Source: Billgrantia azerbaijanica
Lineage (GTDB): Bacteria > Pseudomonadota > Gammaproteobacteria > Pseudomonadales > Halomonadaceae
Length of the DNA stretch: 64,000 nt
Assembly: GCA_004551485.1 (NCBI GenBank)
Contig: SBLD01000018.1
Coordinates: forward strand, 1 to 64,000
Reading direction: 5' to 3'
Position 1 is the stretch's first letter; each line of letters begins with the position of its first letter. The position numbers and the translations under genes are program-made. This document shows, piece after piece, positions 63,258 through 64,000 of this stretch. The notes beneath the pieces are model-generated. The model made no database searches and had not been told where the DNA came from. It worked only from the letters and a program-made list of their open reading frames with translations.

Positions 63258-64000
63258 GACTGCCCCTCCTCGTCCTTGCGCGACGCTTCCTCTCGTGACG
63301 ACAGCGACTGGGAAAGCGGCAGCGTCAGCAGCTCCGGCGCGCGCTGATCGCGGGCGATGCGCAGTCCGGTGCGCACCTCGCGCCGCGCCGCCTCATCCAG
63401 TGGTGCCCAGCGCCCCTCATCGGCGCGCCACACACCGCCCTCACGACCATCGGGGGTCAGGTAATAGAGCCCCACCCGTGCCAGGCGCAGGAAGTCGACC
63501 TCGCGACGCCTCTCCTCCTCGCCGTCACCGCCGAGGTAGCCCCGCCAGGCATCGAACTCGCGGCCATAGTCGAGCTCGGCACGCCAGGCCGCCAGGATCC
63601 GCTCGAGCTGATCGGCCTCCGAGAGCTCGGGGTCGGCCAGGCTCGATTCGAGGCTCGCCACCCGCGCGCGACGCTCCTCGACGAGAAACGGCAGGTCGCT
63701 CTCGATCCACGCATCCAGACGTGCCACCAGGCGACGCTTGAGCACCGGCAACGCTTCGCGGGTGGCGGCCAGGGTATCCAATGCCGTCTCACGACGCGCC
63801 AGGCGCGCCTCCTGACGCTCCAGTTGCGGCGCCAGCTCGGCGTTGCGCGCCTGCAGGTGCCGCGTCTCGCGCTCCAGCTCGCGCAACTCGCGCAACTGCG
63901 CGCGCGTGGTGTCGTCGGCGGCATCGATACGCGACTGCAACTCGGCTTGCCGCTGCTGGGCCTCCAGCGCCTCCTGGGGCAGCGGCGTCTCGCCGGCTGC
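63254..64000 (-). CDS. DUF3450 protein of the TonB2-type operon (5' end cut by window edge)
   Basis: The frame is open to the right edge (at least 248 residues), so the N-terminus and signal peptide are missing. The visible start is a coiled coil (RAQLRELRELERETRHLQARNAELAPQLERQEARL), followed by the DUF3450 core: VLKRRLVARLDAWIESDLPFLVEERRARVASLE and YGREFDAWRGYLG...VDFLRLARVGLYYLTPDGREGGVW. DUF3450 genes head TonB2 clusters in marine gammaproteobacteria and their product is thought to act in the periplasm. It overlaps the TtpC-like gene by four bases. The role is undefined. Confidence 0.88.
   Translation of the reverse strand, partial: AAGETPLPQEALEAQQRQAELQSRIDAADDTTRAQLRELRELERETRHLQARNAELAPQLERQEARLARRETALDTLAATREALPVLKRRLVARLDAWIESDLPFLVEERRARVASLESSLADPELSEADQLERILAAWRAELDYGREFDAWRGYLGGDGEEERRREVDFLRLARVGLYYLTPDGREGGVWRADEGRWAPLDEAARREVRTGLRIARDQRAPELLTLPLSQSLSSREEASRKDEEGQS

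Overview
The window is a dense, GC-rich chromosomal segment of a gammaproteobacterium. Gene content and order point to the Halomonadaceae (Halomonas-like). They include gacS/barA-cysM-rlmD-relA-mazG, rpoE-rseA-rseB-mucD-lepA-lepB-rnc-era-recO-pdxJ-acpS, TRAP transport of an organic acid, and a Vibrio-type TonB2 cluster. This is inferred from the proteins; no rRNA marker is present. No tRNA, rRNA, CRISPR array, IS transposase or prophage was seen.

Layout. 0-4.6 kb: edge-truncated RibD/DHFR-like gene, a 160-bp palindromic repeat, a small cupin, a MoxR ATPase + VWA pair, and a SatD-like + DUF3307 pair preceded by three evenly spaced palindromes. 4.7-13.4 kb: a catabolic island with a GntR/FCD regulator, divergent TRAP transporter genes, a PdxA2-like dehydrogenase, an enolase-superfamily sugar-acid dehydratase, a FAH-family enzyme and a ketoglutarate-semialdehyde-type dehydrogenase. 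Together these read as import of a sugar acid, two dehydrations and oxidation to 2-oxoglutarate. 13.4-17.5 kb: XRE-cupin regulator divergent from a BenE-type transporter, an internally deleted GNAT remnant, a nitrilase-family hydrolase and an intact GNAT paralog, then a REP-like element. 17.6-30.6 kb: proS, a lytic transglycosylase, a 38-aa membrane protein, an FKBP isomerase, rfaH, an AmpG-like MFS protein, a SEC-C protein, an ABC1 kinase-like protein, topB, a panE-like gene, an outer-membrane barrel and a 1-Cys peroxiredoxin.

30.7-42 kb: minus-strand run cysM, rlmD, relA, mazG, ppc with mostly 4-base overlaps (stringent response and central metabolism), and a divergent GacS/BarA hybrid kinase whose 3' end overlaps acpS antisense. 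42-52 kb: the minus-strand run from the envelope-stress sigma factor and its anti-sigma proteins through MucD, LepA, LepB, RNase III, Era, RecO, PdxJ and AcpS. 52.5-58.5 kb: DAHP synthase, DinG, RhlB, a very basic 78-aa protein and exonuclease III. 58.5-64 kb: a DUF6746-like periplasmic protein with a candidate Fur box, then a minus-strand TonB2-type operon (DUF3450, TtpC-like, ExbB, ExbD, TonB, TPR) that runs off the right edge.

The least ordinary items are the triple operator array before the SatD/DUF3307 pair, the sugar-acid island that has PdxA2 without its usual DUF1537 kinase, the GNAT gene that lost its middle in frame, and the palindromic mobile-like repeat near the left edge. Most other regions are conserved housekeeping DNA.
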